Positions 49,001 to 62,275 are shown, counted from the first letter of the stretch. The stretch is 64,000 nucleotides of DNA from Prinia subflava (GCF_021018805.1 NC_086258.1:5681081-5745080), one strand, 5' to 3'. The notes: generated by a model from the letters alone, not told the origin. A program made the numbers and translations.

Positions 49001-51902
49001 ATTCCTTTTAATGTGCTGCCTTAGGCATTTACATTGCTGGTGACCTGACTCAAAATTTTACTTTTGCTTTCTGCAGAAAGGCTTTCTGCAACAGCCCAGT
49101 CAGAATTCCCTCTTTCCCCTGAGACTGGTGACAGATTTCAGCAAGCTGAGCTTTTCTGACAGCCTGGCCTGGTTCCATTCATTTCCTTATTGCTGGGAAA
49201 TGGAAATCTTTTTATCCTAGTTCAGGCTGAGGTACAGCTTGCTGAGGGTCTGTGTGCAGTGAGGACAGAATTACCTTTAGAGTATGAAACAGCTTTGATG
49301 CAGTGTGGATCTTGTTAGTTTGGGATGCAGCAGATGAGACTCCTGCTCAACTTGTGGAAGCACTGGTTTGGAAAACCCAAACCTTTGGGGTCTCAAGGCA
49401 GATAAAACCAAGCCATTGGTTGTTCATTAGCCTTGATGTAGTTGTGCCACAATCTCTGAGTGGAGCCCAACTCTTGGCTTGGATTGCAGGAGAGGCTGGG
49501 ATCTGCTCCAGGTGAGATGGGAATTCCTCAGCTCCACTGTCTCCCCAGCATGGCAGCTGCTTTCTGGGGACAAGGCTTTCTGATACCTCATATCTGTCCT
49601 GTGTCCCCTTCTGCTCTACTCCCACATTGCCAACAGTCAGAATCTTGAGTGCTTTTTGTCAGCTGGTTCAAGATTTTAGTGGCAGGAGATTTCACTACAT
49701 GGGCATTGGAAAGGAAGCAGATACGGTGGGTGGGGCTGCCATGTGAAACAACTTCCCAAGGACAGGAGCACTAAATGGGGAATTAAAGAACAAAGCCTCA
49801 CTTCCCTAACAACCAAGGCTGTATTTGCAGCCCCTCTTGGTTTTGCATCTAGAAGGAAGGTTAGCAAATGTTACACAGAAAACAGATCTTGAAATAAGCT
49901 TCCCCATCTCAAAGTTCATAGGGACACAAATTCTTGGGAAACAGGAATAAGAGAAAAATACATTTCAACGACTGCAAAAAAGTGTAATTTGTCAAGTTTT
50001 GCAAATCTTATGAAAACAATTTAAAAGTGACACAAAAATATATATAAGTTCGAAAAATACTTAAAAGAAAAAAGTACAGATCTCACAATACGAAAACAAA
50101 TGACGTATGGTTAAAAAGGAAAAAAAAAAAAAAGAAGACATTGAATAACACCGTATTGGCAGTAAAAGTAAACCTCTCCAGGCAGTTGTGTTCTGTCAGT
50201 TAAAGTGTCAGTTTGTGGATCAAGGATCCATCTCTAACGTGCTCACAAGGACAACATGAACTCTGAGCATTAGCAGAACCTCATAGCAGCGACTCAAATC
50301 CGAGAGCAAAGTGTATGAGGGAAGAGAGCAGCGAGTTACTGTGCTCTGAGGCCTGAGATGTCCCAGCCTGCATGGCCACAGGCTCATCATCTTCCTTCCA
50401 CCAGGCACAACATCTTTTCTGAATCCCTTCTAAGGGAAGATTTGGGAATTGTTGAAGAACCGTGAGGAGGAGTGGGCTGTGACATGGCCAGCTGTGAGCT
50501 GAGCTATGAGGCAAACCCTGGCCTTGAGCTTCTGGAGCCATTCCAGGTGTGCAGTGCTACAGGTGGAAAGCAGCTCCATGGACTCTGCTCTCACCTGTTC
50601 ACACAGACTGGAGTAATGCTGCTGAAGGGACTGGGACTGCACTGCTAAGTGCTTCTGGGAGTCAGACAGGAACAGGGCCTTCTGCTTCTGAGAAAAGAGG
50701 GAAGATGCTGGGGTGGAACAAAAGGTGCTATTTCCTGGGATTGGAAACTCCCCACCTCCAGTTCCAGCAGTTGTGCTGCAGTGAGCTTCCTATGAAGGGA
50801 GATTATGATGCTACTGAGCACAGCTTGTGATGACACAGGCTGAGGGAGGGCAGGACAGCTCTGGTCCTTTCCTGGGGCTTGCATGAAGGGGTGCAGCTGC
50901 TCTGGACTAGGGCCTAGCAGAGTACAGTATGCAGAGGGAAATTCTCTGTTTGGCTTTGTAGCCCTTCCCTACAAAACGGAACTAAAAAAGGTGGTGAAGG
51001 ACTGGAATGAAGATGTGTAGCCCTTTGTGAACAAACCTTGTGCCTTATTGCACAGGCTCCCTTCAAGAGAGAAGCTCTGGGTAGCCAAGAATGTATAACT
51101 GGTTCTACTGGTCATCCCTGACCTTCTGAGGCTGGGTGGGCTGGCAGATCCTACTGTACTGCCAATGGGGACAAAACAGACCTCTTGACTTTACTGGGAA
51201 TGCCTTACTTCCAAATGACCCACACAGAATTAGCAATGACTTCTCATTAATATGAAACTTCTGTTAAAAAGCCCTTAATGGAGTGAATTAGCTTGAAAGG
51301 TCTTCTCTAGTTTCTCCATTTATAAGTCTCACTAAAATGTCAGTTCTTTTGGTCTATCTCTCTGGTATTGTGTCCTCCAACCTCTCTAACCAAATAAATA
51401 ATTCATCACTGCCTGTCACCCCATTGAGCAGCCAGTGCTGATTCAGGACTGGTGTTCTTGCAGACATCACAGGACCTCATGCAGTACAGCAAAAGGGAAT
51501 TTTCTAAAAAGTGGGAAATAAACATGTCACACTAGTGATCACACAACTAGGTCTTCAAGGTCATGGTCATTTGAGGCTCTCTGTGTGGTCTAAAATAAAA
51601 AGGTTAAAAGATACATAATGTAATTGTCTTTGTTTTTTGTTTTCTTTTTATACAGAAATCATACACACGGAACTTCAACCTGAAACTTCGTAACAAAAAA
51701 GTTCACTAAGTTAAGGAAAGCATTTTGTTGTGCAAAAAGTCCCTCCCCCCCTCCCCTATTCACCTTCATCTACTGAGGGTCTCACACACACACATAAAGT
51801 TTCCTTCCAACGGGTGAGTTGGTAAGAAAGAGTCCTCCCTATGTACAGTGAGTTAGAGAGAAGCTGGATACAGTGCTGGCAAGAGACATTGGGTGATTGC
51901 CT
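46021..51902 (-). other. ZER1 3' UTR and downstream intergenic region, boundary unresolved
   Basis: This is noncoding sequence after the ZER1 stop (minus strand). Scanning by eye I found no canonical AATAAA on the minus strand until 46028-46033. Weaker hexamers occur: TATAAA-type at 51647-51652 and 51319-51324, and ATTAAA-type at 49017-49022. The 3' end may therefore lie anywhere from about 0.3 to 5.9 kb beyond the stop. The segment at about 49,960-50,150 is A-rich on plus. No other gene, transposon or RNA is recognised. A short CA repeat lies at about 51782-51795. Confidence 0.45.
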
Positions 51903-53033
51903 CTATCTGGAAGTGTCCATGTTCTCCTCCTTAAAGTTACTGCAGTGCTCTATAACTTTCCTATGGATAAAACAAGGACAAGGAGAGAGGGTTTAGTTTA
52001 AAGCTTATGGTACCTCAGATGTGGGACAGTAAGGTGAGAACTGTCCCAGAGTTATTTCTCTGTAAATGTGTCCTGTTTGTATCTGAGACACAAACTGTGT
52101 CAAAACCAGTAAATTCCACAAAAGCAGCTCCCAACGTGGAATGTCAAGTTATGGTAGTGCATATCCAGATCCAGTTGTAACCAAACATTCATTACCCCCA
52201 CATCCAAAACCTCAGATGCCTTTAAATCCCACCAGGAAATACATGAATACAAATGTTTGTCCTTCACTGTGCTGTCACCTGTCCCATCCCACACACTGTG
52301 TGTAACTGTGACTGTCTTCTGCAGGCTCCAGTCCCCTCCAGCATTTAGCAGCCCTTCAGCTGGGGGATACCTGCTGCCCACTCACCAGGTATGTATTCCC
52401 ACATCTCTACCTCTCCTATTCCTCCTGCAGGTATGAAATTACAGCTCTCACTTTGCCAATGATCAGAAGCTGCAGCTGGCTTTTACAACTCTGAAAGGAT
52501 CACTCCAAAGAAAGGTGTCATTGCAAAGGTGATGGGGTCTACCTTCTGAAAAATGCTCTCATTTTAACTGTGCAGTTGGCAGGTGAGTGACAGGCCAGTA
52601 TGATTCTGAAGACAAGTAGCCCACCCAAGTACAGGGAAATGTGATAACTGGGGACTACTGGCCTAAGAACTGCAATTAGCCATGTGGCTCCCTTGCTCAA
52701 CAAGCCAATCTACAACCCAGTTGTTTGGCAATGATCTGTGTGTACTGCCCACCTACAAACATCTCTAGTCTTCTGTTTTCATCCTCTTTTTCCTCTGCTT
52801 CTCCTGTGTTCAATTTATACCTCCCATACACATCGCTACAGGCCTTGCTCTGGTACCCTCTTTATGTGGAAGAATTAAAAACTAAACTAAGGCTAAACTG
52901 AGAGTTTGTGATGGTGCACTGGTGTCCTACCGGGCCATTTCCTTGGTCTCTTGTCGTGCTGAGGCCATTTTAATCATGTCCTTCAGGAGAGGAATCCCAC
53001 CTTCTTTGATCAGCAGTGGGCAGTACTTGTCAG
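51903..53033 (-). CDS. ZER1: ZER1 exons 14-15, C-terminal end
   Basis: Exon 14 (52931-53033) encodes DKYCPLLIKEGGIPLL and KMASARQETKEMA. If its GTAGGA donor were read through, a stop would follow at once after MAR. Splicing to 51960 instead restores KVIEHCSNFKEENMDTSR, identical to the human end, so the short 58 nt last coding exon is real. Confidence 0.93.
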
Positions 53034-56000
53034 CTGCAGAGAAAAGAATAAATCAGGTCCTTGTGAACCCTCACAACAGTGCAAAGGTACAAAGGGTGGC
53101 AGGAGAGGAAGGAGAAGGATCAAAACAGTGAAGGAATTTCCTACACACCAAGTCTTAATTAGCTTTATTTGGCTGTGTTGCCTGGATATTTCTGCATCAT
53201 TCAAAAAAGGTTTTCTCTACCTACATAGTTTATCTTGGAAGATTTTTTTCTGCTGGTAGCCTCCAATTGAGGGAGGTCCACCCTCTTAACTTCTACAGTA
53301 CAGGGAATATAATTTCAAAAACAGAACTTACGGTAGACAGAGACCAGGTTATAGAGTGCCCAGGTGGCCCAGTGCTGGCTGACTGGGGAGATCCCTTGTG
53401 GGAGAAGTCGAAGGATTGGTTCAAATGACCTGCACAGAAATATTGCAGAAGATGTTAAAAATCCAAGAGCTACTTCTTTCAGCACCTTTGCCACTCACTG
53501 CAATACAAACTCTGCTCATAGATACCACAGCAAACCCATTGGCATGTCAAAGATTTTGGCACCAAGGCTCAGTGAGTGTCCCAAGGCAGTGCTGGCAGGA
53601 TTACAGGGCCCTCCACTTCAGCACAAACACACTGCCCACAGAAATAGCTGCAATGAAGGCAACTGAGCCCAGCAACTGATTTCCAACCTCCATTAGGCAT
53701 TTCCTCACAAGAGCTGAAATCCAACAGCACTGATCAGATTGAGGAGGGACAAAGCCAAACTATATCCAGGCAAAGCTGGCTGCACACGTGCAAGGGTTGC
53801 TGTGTTTCTTCTGACAACAATACTATACTATCTATACTGAAAACAGGCAGGAGAATGCCAGTTCTGGATCCCTGCCAAGCACTAAGGGAATTCTGAGTAC
53901 CTGATACCCTCTTACAAGAAGAGGTTTAGAGGATTCCAGCCGTTGTATTAACCTTGGAAGGCATTTCTGGTAACTGTGTCTAAATATGCCTTAGAGAAGA
54001 GTGAAAGCATGTGACTTTGGGAAGCAAACAGACTTAAAAGGACAGACTGCAAAGGACAGCAGTATCAGAGGAAGATGCTTAGGCAGTCCCAGACAGACCA
54101 TGGTTTTCCTGAGCTACTCAATTTCAGCAGAAACATGCAGGAGAAATTCTGCTGCAAAACTTCTCCCATAGGAATTGTCAGGTAAGGTGTCTAATTTCAG
54201 CATCTTATGTAACAAGTTTCAGAGGAAGATGCAAAACCCTCACTAAAGAATATGCCCCTGAGGATGTTTCTCCTTCACTCTGAACAGGGCCTCCATGCTA
54301 GGCTCTCTCTGTTGGTGTTTCCATCCTGTGACAATCCTGGCTCCCATGTGAGTGGGCCAATCTTTTCCATTCCTCACCTATAATTGATATTTCTCCTGGA
54401 GTTGATATCCCAGCTCTGGATGGCTGCCCACATTCTCTTCACAACTTCTTCTCTGTGAGGCTCACAGATCCCCCAGGCCTCTGGACCATCAAACATGATA
54501 TGGGAGAGCACTCCACAGGCATTATATGACACCTCAATCCCATCAGCTTTGCTCTCCAGCAGGTTGCTGCCAAGAGAGAGGAGATCACTTAGAGCTGCTG
54601 ATGCAGTAAAGATTCACAAGTGTCCAGGTGGCTCAGGAGATCTGAACCCAGCTGGCTGCCAGCCAGGCACTCACCTGAACACACTGATGAACTGGGAGGT
54701 CATGAGCTGAGGGCGGAGCTCCTTCACTTCTGCCACGTTGCCCAGGAGGCCCAGCATGTTGCGGTGCAGCTCCTGCTTCTCTGGGAACTCCTGGCCAGGC
54801 AAGGAACAGGATTATACACAGGTAGGACTCTGGTGATGCTCAGAACTAGCAGCCCTGGGAAAAGGTTGTACAGTGCATCTAGAAAAGCTCTGTATTTTTG
54901 GGCAGTCAGCAATGGCTCCTTGGCAGGTGCCAAATGGTGCTAAAGGTATGTGTGAAAAGGGAGAATCAAGACCAGGTCCACTGTTCACTGCTGCTCTGGC
55001 TGAGCAAAGGGGAAGATGTGTTCACTGTGAGTTTCTCTGTTCTGCTGGCTGGGTGGAATGATGTGAGAAAGGAGAACTTTTACTTTCCTCTTTGTGAAAT
55101 GTAGTAAGTAATGCCTGGAGAGGAGCAGAGCCAGGGATCCTGCCCAGGCACCTGCATCTCCACTGCTCCTGTCAGCATCTCTCCAGAGACAATGAGACAC
55201 TTACTTTCAAACACTCCAAGAACAGTTTCATGCCACTGTAGTTAAGGAACATCTCGCAGTTATCTGGGGTCTCATCAGTGATGTTCCAGAGGGCACTCCA
55301 GGAGAACTCCATCACCTGATCACACTACAGGGAAAGGGACAGAATCAGAGCTTTGCTACTGCAGGAGCCTGGTGCAAACCAATCACCTGTTTCCTCTCTG
55401 GCATCACCCTAGATGACTTCAGAGGTAAGAAAACCTTGTTATTCACTTTCAACTTGTTAGTAAATGGGTTTTTTGTCTAATATTTTTGCCTCTCTGTCAC
55501 ATTCCCCTGCCCTCACCGTGGGACAAGAAATTCTGCAGTGTCAGCTGAGATTTCTTGTGTTTGTTAGAGAAGCTGAGCTGGCACTCTGGGCTGATCTCCA
55601 TGCCTAAGTCAGACTGAAGAGAAAATATTCTATGTATATGGGTTTTCTGGGAAACACTCACCGTTTTATCTGCCAACTTCTTCTGAATCAACTTTAGCAT
55701 TGTCTGTGGGCAAAGAAAGGGGAAGAGTGAGAAACAGTTCAAAAATCATGGAGCTAAAACTTTACCAGCCCTGCAGTATCACAGCAGTTATGGCCAATTT
55801 TGATCTTTTGCAGAGAACCTTCTTGATATATCTTTCTCTACACCACTGGGACTGGGTCATGTTCCAAGTTTCAAATATTCACAAACTGAACTATGCCAGT
55901 CCCTGAGCAGTTGAGTTTGAGTCAGTTTTGAGCTGTATGACAAGGTCTGTATAACTGTGCCAAACCAACAGCCTTTGAGGGTCTTGGAAAAGGTGGGGGA

Positions 56001-59000
56001 TATGGGTTGAGCTGGGAAATTGAGGCAAATTTGAGGAGAAGCAGAAGGAGACAGCCACAAGGTGGTACCAGATCTGGAAATAACCCAATGTGGTGAGGTC
56101 AGTGTTAGGTTACAGTGCCTTCCTGCCCTCACACCAGCCTGTCTCTGAGACCATAACTTGCAGTGTTGGTAAGCAAGTAAAGGGCTAGGTTCCAGGAGAG
56201 GTCAGCATTGCTGGGACACTGCTTCCCTCCTGTGATACTGCAAGGTTGGAGCATGGCTGGAGGCATTTGATGGACAGCTGCAAGGGAATTGTCCTAGCCT
56301 GGGTTATGGATAAATAGCCACCTTGGGACCATACCAACCATGACAAACCCCATCTTGCCCACGGCTTCTTTGTGGTCGTTGTCCACCTGGCAGACCAGGG
56401 CGTTGCAGAGGTGCACAGCGATGCGCTGGATGGACTCGTCCTGCCGGCTCTGGTTGAGGATGTTCAGCAGCAGCTCGTTCACTCGGCGGTACTGGAACTC
56501 CAGCTCCTCAGGAATGCTGAAGTTGCACAGTGTCAGGCAGCAGTTCCGCTGTACCTGGGTCAAAAGGAAGCAAACACTGGGCCAAGTGGCTACAAAAGCA
56601 CAGACCCCACCACCTGTTTCCTTGCTGCTTGGTACTGAACCCATCTTCTTGCCCAACTCCAGCTACTGAGATTTCTGTTACCCTCTGATCTAGTGCTGTG
56701 CCTTAGCCATGCTCCATGACTGTCACTCCAGTCTCACAAGGCCACCCAATTAATTATCCAGGGCCCGTTGCTGTCCAAGCCAGTTCCTCACTGCCTGTGG
56801 GCTCTCTACAAGCTGACTTCCAGTACAGAGATTTGAGATATTTCTTTCTGTTGACTCAACATCCCCTTTACTCGCAACCATTTCACCCCACAGTCAGTGC
56901 CAGTTATCTGTGTCTCACATACACCCTTTGACCACTGTTCATGGATAAAAAGGAGCACCCTGCACCAAATCCCCATTGCTGAGCGGAGACCAGGAGCCAG
57001 CCTGGGCAGTAACTTCTCTGCCTTAACTCCCTGCAAGCAGAGAAAGTCAAATGCTGACACCAGGCTAAAGAACTGATATAGGGCAAGAGGACTGTGGGAA
57101 CCAAAGGCTCTGGGCTGCTCTTACTGTGACCTCCTGGTAGGACTCCATGCCGTTGAGCACCACCTGGATGACCTGGCGCCGCAGCTTCACGCTCTGCTCC
57201 ATGCGGTACTCGGAGTTGGTCAGGTAGAAGAGTGCAGCACTGCCTGTCACCTGGATGTTTTTGTCATCCTTGTGGCACTTGAGGGCTGTGATCACCAGCT
57301 GCAGAGAAGCAACACGGAGCTTCAGTGCCACGGACTTGCTGCTAATTCTTGGAGTGGCTGTTAGAAGCCTGCAAGGAATGTGTGGCCCAGGCCGTTGCAG
57401 GAACGTGCTTAGGAAATGAAGGTACCCAGTTCCACTGTGCTGTTAGAACTTTCTCTGGAATGGCCTGATACAGTGTCCCAGGGTGGAAAAGAAGACAGGG
57501 AGTGCAAAATTCCCCTTGTCAGGGTGAGGTTCAAGGCTTACCTGGAGGGCTCTCAGCAGCTGGCTGCAGCGCTCGATGCGGGCAATGTCAAAAAGCAGGT
57601 TGATGGCCCGGGAGGTGATTTCTGGCCGGTGCTCGGTGTAAGCCTCGATGGCATTCAGGACTTGCTCCTCGTTCTTGTCTCCACTCACCTGGTGTGGAAC
57701 AGCAAAAAGAGTCAGGGGAGAAATTATGAAGGAGGAAAAGCAACAAGAGAAGGAAACTCTGAAAGGTTAAGGGATATAGACCTTCCCTCTGCCCTGAGAG
57801 TAGATTCAGCCCAGGACGAGACAGAGGCTGAGGCACTTTTCAGTCCAGAGACATGGGAAAAAGCACCTTTGGGGCAGGAGGATGTTATTCAAAAGTAGGA
57901 CTCCTACGGTCTTAAATCCTTTTCTGTAGTCACAGACATCCTTCAGGCAGGATGATTTCTCCATACTTCTCTCCAAGGGGCATGTTTTTCAACCCTTATA
58001 AAAACTATGTGGGGTAAAGGTCTTGCTTTCTGGCAGTTTTCTTGCATTATGAAGTGGTTATTGAAAGATCAGGGCTCAGTTGTCATACCCAAGACCCAAA
58101 GAACTCCACTCTGCTGGCAGGCAGTGTTCTCATGTTCTTTCAGCTTCTAACAAGTTCCTACTGCCACTGTTCCTGCACCTCCTTACCTTGTAGGCTGGAA
58201 TATGGGTCAGGCGGCAGAGGGATGTTTCAAAAAGGCCCAGGAACTGCAGTGGTCGTTTCAGACCCCGGAAGGGAGCAATGCTGCTCTTTGCTGGCTCAAT
58301 GCTGCGTGAAAAAACAAGATTGCTCATGTTGGTACCATGATTCTTCAGGTGTCTCCTGCCACAGAGATGGCTGTCAGCCCTCTGACTGTACTGCTTCATA
58401 CCCAGAGCGGTAAAAGCTACACTTCATTTTATACCAGACAGCTGCTTATGAACACAACTCTGAATATTCATCCCAAGTGATCCTGAATGAAAGGTGAATG
58501 TGCTGAATGGAACCAACAGTAAGAATTAATGCAGACAGGATGCAGCTTTCCCAGGTAAAATGTGTCCTGGAAGTTCACTAGCTGGGGTGAAAATTTCCTC
58601 TTAAAGGGCTGTAGATTTCACTTATCCAATGTATTTGTAATGTGAGAGACATGCTAAGTCTGGGTCTGTGAGCATGCAGGAACACTGTTTTTTCTGCCAA
58701 GTTCCTTATTGACCAACAGCCAGTGCATTTTCACCAGCTCTGGGGAAAAGGAGCCAGTACTGTCTCACTTCTTTGCTTCTGTTCAGCAAGTGCTTAACAG
58801 GAGGGCAGAGCTTTTGGCTGATGTGGAAAATTAGACCTCTAGGTATACCTCTGCTGAGGTCTTCCAAGGCTTGATCTGCCCAGTATCCAGTTCAAATCTG
58901 AAAATAGACCTTTAGAGTCCAAGCTCCTAAAACACTCAGCCCTCCTATGAATGCTGATGTACTGACTCAGTGTATAAATGTTCTGTCAGAAGAGCCTGGA

Positions 59001-62000
59001 TTTCTGCAAGGGTTAGAGAATTTTGTGTAGGAAATGTGTAAAGGGCTTTGGAGTCCTTTCAGAAAAAATCCTGCAGGAGATCCCTGGGAGAATGTGTGTG
59101 GAAAAGAACTGAAATACTTCAGATATGCATGGCAGGCAGATGGGATGAATTCTTTATTACTCTTACGAGTCCTTACATGTGTTGCATACAGCAGTCACAG
59201 CTGATTCTCACACCAGTCTCTACTGTCAGGGGAACCTGGCAAGAGTTGTATCCTGCTTTTTAGTACTGATTAGACCTACAGAATTTGGGAACTCAGAAGA
59301 GGGAACTGTTCTTAATTCAGCTTTGATGGATCTATCCATCCAAGCAGACCTCAGTAACTGCTGTTTCCTTACCTTGTCTGGCCCATCTTCTCCTCCATGC
59401 TGGGGATAGTGCAGTTCTCCAGCATGGTGTGCCCTGAGATGTCGAGTGAAGTGAGGTTCACCAGGTTTTCCACAAACAAGTTCAGAACCCGCCGGGTCAG
59501 CTTGAACTTGTAATAACTGGACAGATGGTCTCGGGAGATATCCAGGTGCCTGCAAGTGATAGAGAGCATCTCACAGCCTTGAAAACATTAGCTGGGGCTT
59601 CTGCCTCCCTACCAGAGCCAAGTGTGATTATTATTTATCATTATTTCCTTCCCAAGATAGAGGAATGTGGTTCTGTAGGCTCTGGCAGCAGCAGCTGGCC
59701 CTGTGTCTAACCAAAGCACACAGTATCTGGCAGAGGGCTACCTGGAATGGACCACAGTGAATTATCTAGCCACACATCACAAAGGAAATTGCTCCAGGCT
59801 CAGAAACTGCTTTTTCCAAACTCTATCACAGCAGCCACCTGAGCATTTCTGCCTGGAGATTAAGATGCACCAGAGGATCTGTGCATCCCCAGAAATGTAT
59901 CTTGCCTCCTCCCATTAATTAAGTTACACAGGTTTTTGTCTGCCTTCCCAATCTTATTATTTTTCCACCCCAGGCTATTACATTATCCTGATTTCTTTCA
60001 GGTATTTTAAATGCTTAAGCTTTGAGGAAGTCTTGCTGCTAAGGCAGTGGTGGGACAAACTGACCAACCATTGCATGCAGGTGTGGTTCCTTACAGGACA
60101 GAGAGACTTTGCTGGCTCCTACCTAAGACTGGAGCCAACATCCCACTCACAAAACTGTCTTTTACCTGTTGCATATCTAGTTGGGGCAATGGGGTCACAT
60201 GTGTGTTGTTTTTTGGTTTTCTAATGGGAATTTTCTGCTAAGTGGTGTCTTCTTACAAGCAAAATTCAGGCTGGCTATAGACATGTCAGATCTGCACAGT
60301 GCTGAGTAGATATGTACTATGAGTGAGCCTGCTCACAGGAAAGTTTATAAGCTGAACCCAGCAGTGGGTACCTCCCTGACAGCAGGCAAGAAGACCATTC
60401 CTGAAAGACCTTTCCCTCTCAGCTGGAGAAGGATAAAGAAGGAAGAACACATCTGCTGACCTGAGCTTGCGCAGCTGTGCGATCACTTGGATGTGCTCCT
60501 CTGAAAGGTCCATGTTGTAAAGCACTAGGGAAACCAGACTGTCCTTCCACTGGGTGAGGAATCCCAACTCGTTCAGCTGGATCCCGGACAGGTCGAGAGC
60601 TGCGAGGGAGGCCAGGGGCCGCAGCAGCGTCTCCACGTTCACGCCCTCGATCAGGCGCCCCAGGTTCAGGATGCGCAGGCGGCTGAAGCCTTCAAAAGTG
60701 AAGTCCTTGACCAAGACCTGGCGCGTGGGGTTCACCAGGCAGTCGTCCTCACAGCCCCCGGGGTTCTCCTCCTCGTAGAAGATATTGCAGCAGCCAAAGA
60801 GGCTCAGGGAGATCAGTGTGTGGCTGAAGCTCACCAAGGTTTGCAGGCTCTTGGCTGTCAGCTTCTCACAGTTAGTTAGGTAGAGCTCAATAAGATCCTG
60901 AAAAAAGGGAAATCAGAGATGTTTCACAGGTAAAGTGCCCATCCTGTTTGCCTCACACCTCCCACTGGGACAGCCTGAAACCACGTATCACCCAGCTTGA
61001 CCAGTGTCCTATACCATTCCCAACAGTGGCTTTGGGAGCTGAGAAGGGAGAAGCTGAGTCCAAAGCAAGCTTGGACAGTGAAGGATGGAGCCTTGGGAAT
61101 CTCTGGGTGTCTGGGATCCCAATGCTGCTGTGTGAGATGGCAGCTGCCAGGGCAAGCCCACCTGCTTCCTGATGGCCTCCAGGTCCTGGTCCTGCACGAT
61201 GTGTTCCCGCAGGTGGATCCGAGCTAGCCGGGTGCTCCGTGGGTCTGAGAAGAGCGTGAAGAAGCTTTCATGGGGTTCAAAGATGCTGTCTGTCTTCACC
61301 AGCTCCACGTACCTGCGTGGGGCAACGGTGTTAGCACAGCACAGGTGACAAGGAAGTGTGACAGAGTTGTGAGCACACACCAACCCACTCCCCTCCACCC
61401 CCCCATATCACCCAAATCAGCTTTTGGGGCAAAGGAGCTCACCCACCTCTCTGGCACAGAACCAATGATCCCTAGGAAAATCTTGGGCAAAGATTTGTGC
61501 AAGACTCTGTGTGTGTGAGCAAACTGGATTCTGGCAAGCACAGACTCCAGGAATTTTTTTCCCTAGCTGTTTAAACTTAGTAATTTGATTTTTTTAAAAT
61601 TATTTTTCAGAAAATTAGCTCACCAGAATTCTCTGCCAGGCTTTGTGGGCACAAGTTCAGCCAAGAGAGACTGTGACAGCCAAACTACATAAATCCCTGG
61701 AAACAGGTTGCTGTATAAAACTATGAGAGCAGCAGCCTTAAAATTTAACATCTGTTAGCACTCTTATTTCTCTGCTTGGACAGTACTGTAATGCTTCAGT
61801 GACAAGAAACGGGAAGGCTTCCTTGTTGCTCACTGACATTCTAGGAAGAAGCAGTGACTTTCACTCTGGGTTTACTCTTTTCATTTCCCTTTTTACAACA
61901 TCTCATTGAGCTTGGACTGACTTGCAAAGGGTGATTATCACGGAAATTAGCATACAAAAGGGAACACTTCCTTCTGAAGTTCATGCAAACCCTTATTTGT

Positions 62001-62275
62001 CAATATGACCAACTGGAAAAACACAGCCCTACGAATTCTTTCCCATGACTCTTTTTGAAGAACTCTACTCCCCCTTCTCTGAGCTCCCAGCTCCTTCCCA
62101 GGAGGCCTGGCACGTACTCGTTGACGAGTTTGTCGCAGATCTCGCTCGGCAGGAAGATGTCGGGATGGAGCCGCAGCGTTTCGTTGTCTAGGAGGTAGCA
62201 CAGGGTCCCCTCCAGGTTGCGCAGGCAGTAATCAGTGCACAAGGTCATCAGCGACTCAGGACTGTCAGATGCCAT
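51903..62275 (-). CDS. ZER1: Protein zer-1 homolog (ZER1), 15 coding exons, 766 aa
   Basis: ZER1 is a substrate receptor of the CUL2-RING ubiquitin ligase. With ZYG11B it recognises N-terminal glycine degrons, including those exposed when N-myristoylation fails. Minus-strand exons: 62118-62275, 61162-61312, 60461-60897, 59373-59549, 58187-58301, 57542-57688, 57125-57298, 56339-56554, 55662-55703, 55205-55324, 54675-54790, 54378-54566, 53332-53429, 52931-53033 and 51903-51960. They total 2301 nt, phase intact, giving exactly the human length of 766 aa. The N-terminus, MASDSPESLMTLC, matches human MASDTPESLMALC. Residues about 1-60 hold the Elongin/CUL2-contacting box. Leucine-rich repeats cover about 100-345. 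ARM-like helical repeats, which form the degron pocket in the family, cover about 390-760. The protein ends KEENMDTSR. The 5' UTR exon and promoter are not in view. Confidence 0.97.
53332..57688 (-). CDS. ZER1: ZER1 exons 6-13: ARM-like repeat domain
   Basis: These exons encode residues 347-714. Exons 6-10 (147, 174, 216, 42 and 120 nt) all begin and end in phase 0, so each could be skipped without a frameshift. Recognisable segments are EQVLNAIEAYTEHRPEITSR, LVITALKCHKDDKNIQVTG, QRNCCLTLCNFSIPEELEFQ, DQVMEFSWSALWNITDETPD and SYNACGVLSHIMFDGPEAWG. Exon 9 is a 42 nt microexon (TMLKLIQKKLADKT). All match human ZER1 closely. Confidence 0.94.
58187..62275 (-). CDS. ZER1: ZER1 exons 1-5: N-terminal box and leucine-rich repeats
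   Basis: Exon 1 (158 nt) starts at the AUG and ends within GAG with a GTACGT donor. Exon 2 resumes with YVELVKTDSIFEPHESFF. Exon 3, the largest (437 nt), carries the leucine-rich repeats: LIELYLTNCEKL, LISLSLFGC, LRILNLGRL, LAALDLSGI and LVSLVLYNMDL. Exon 4 continues with HLDISRD and SLDISGH. Exon 5 ends LTHIPAYK. The sequence just before the AUG (pyrimidine-rich, then CTCAAG) may itself be a splice acceptor, which would place the AUG at the very start of its exon. Confidence 0.94.
58302..59372 (-). other. ZER1: ZER1 intron 4
   Basis: A 1.07 kb GT-AG intron with nothing else recognised in it. The other larger ZER1 introns are intron 1 (61313-62117), intron 3 (59550-60460), intron 8 (55704-56338), intron 13 (53034-53331) and intron 14 (51961-52930). 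I see no embedded genes or repeats in these either. Confidence 0.6.

Noticed and set aside
51400..51600. Plus-strand AATAAA motifs in the ZER1 downstream region as evidence of a plus-strand gene
   Set aside because: AT-rich sequence yields these by chance, and no plus-strand exons precede them.
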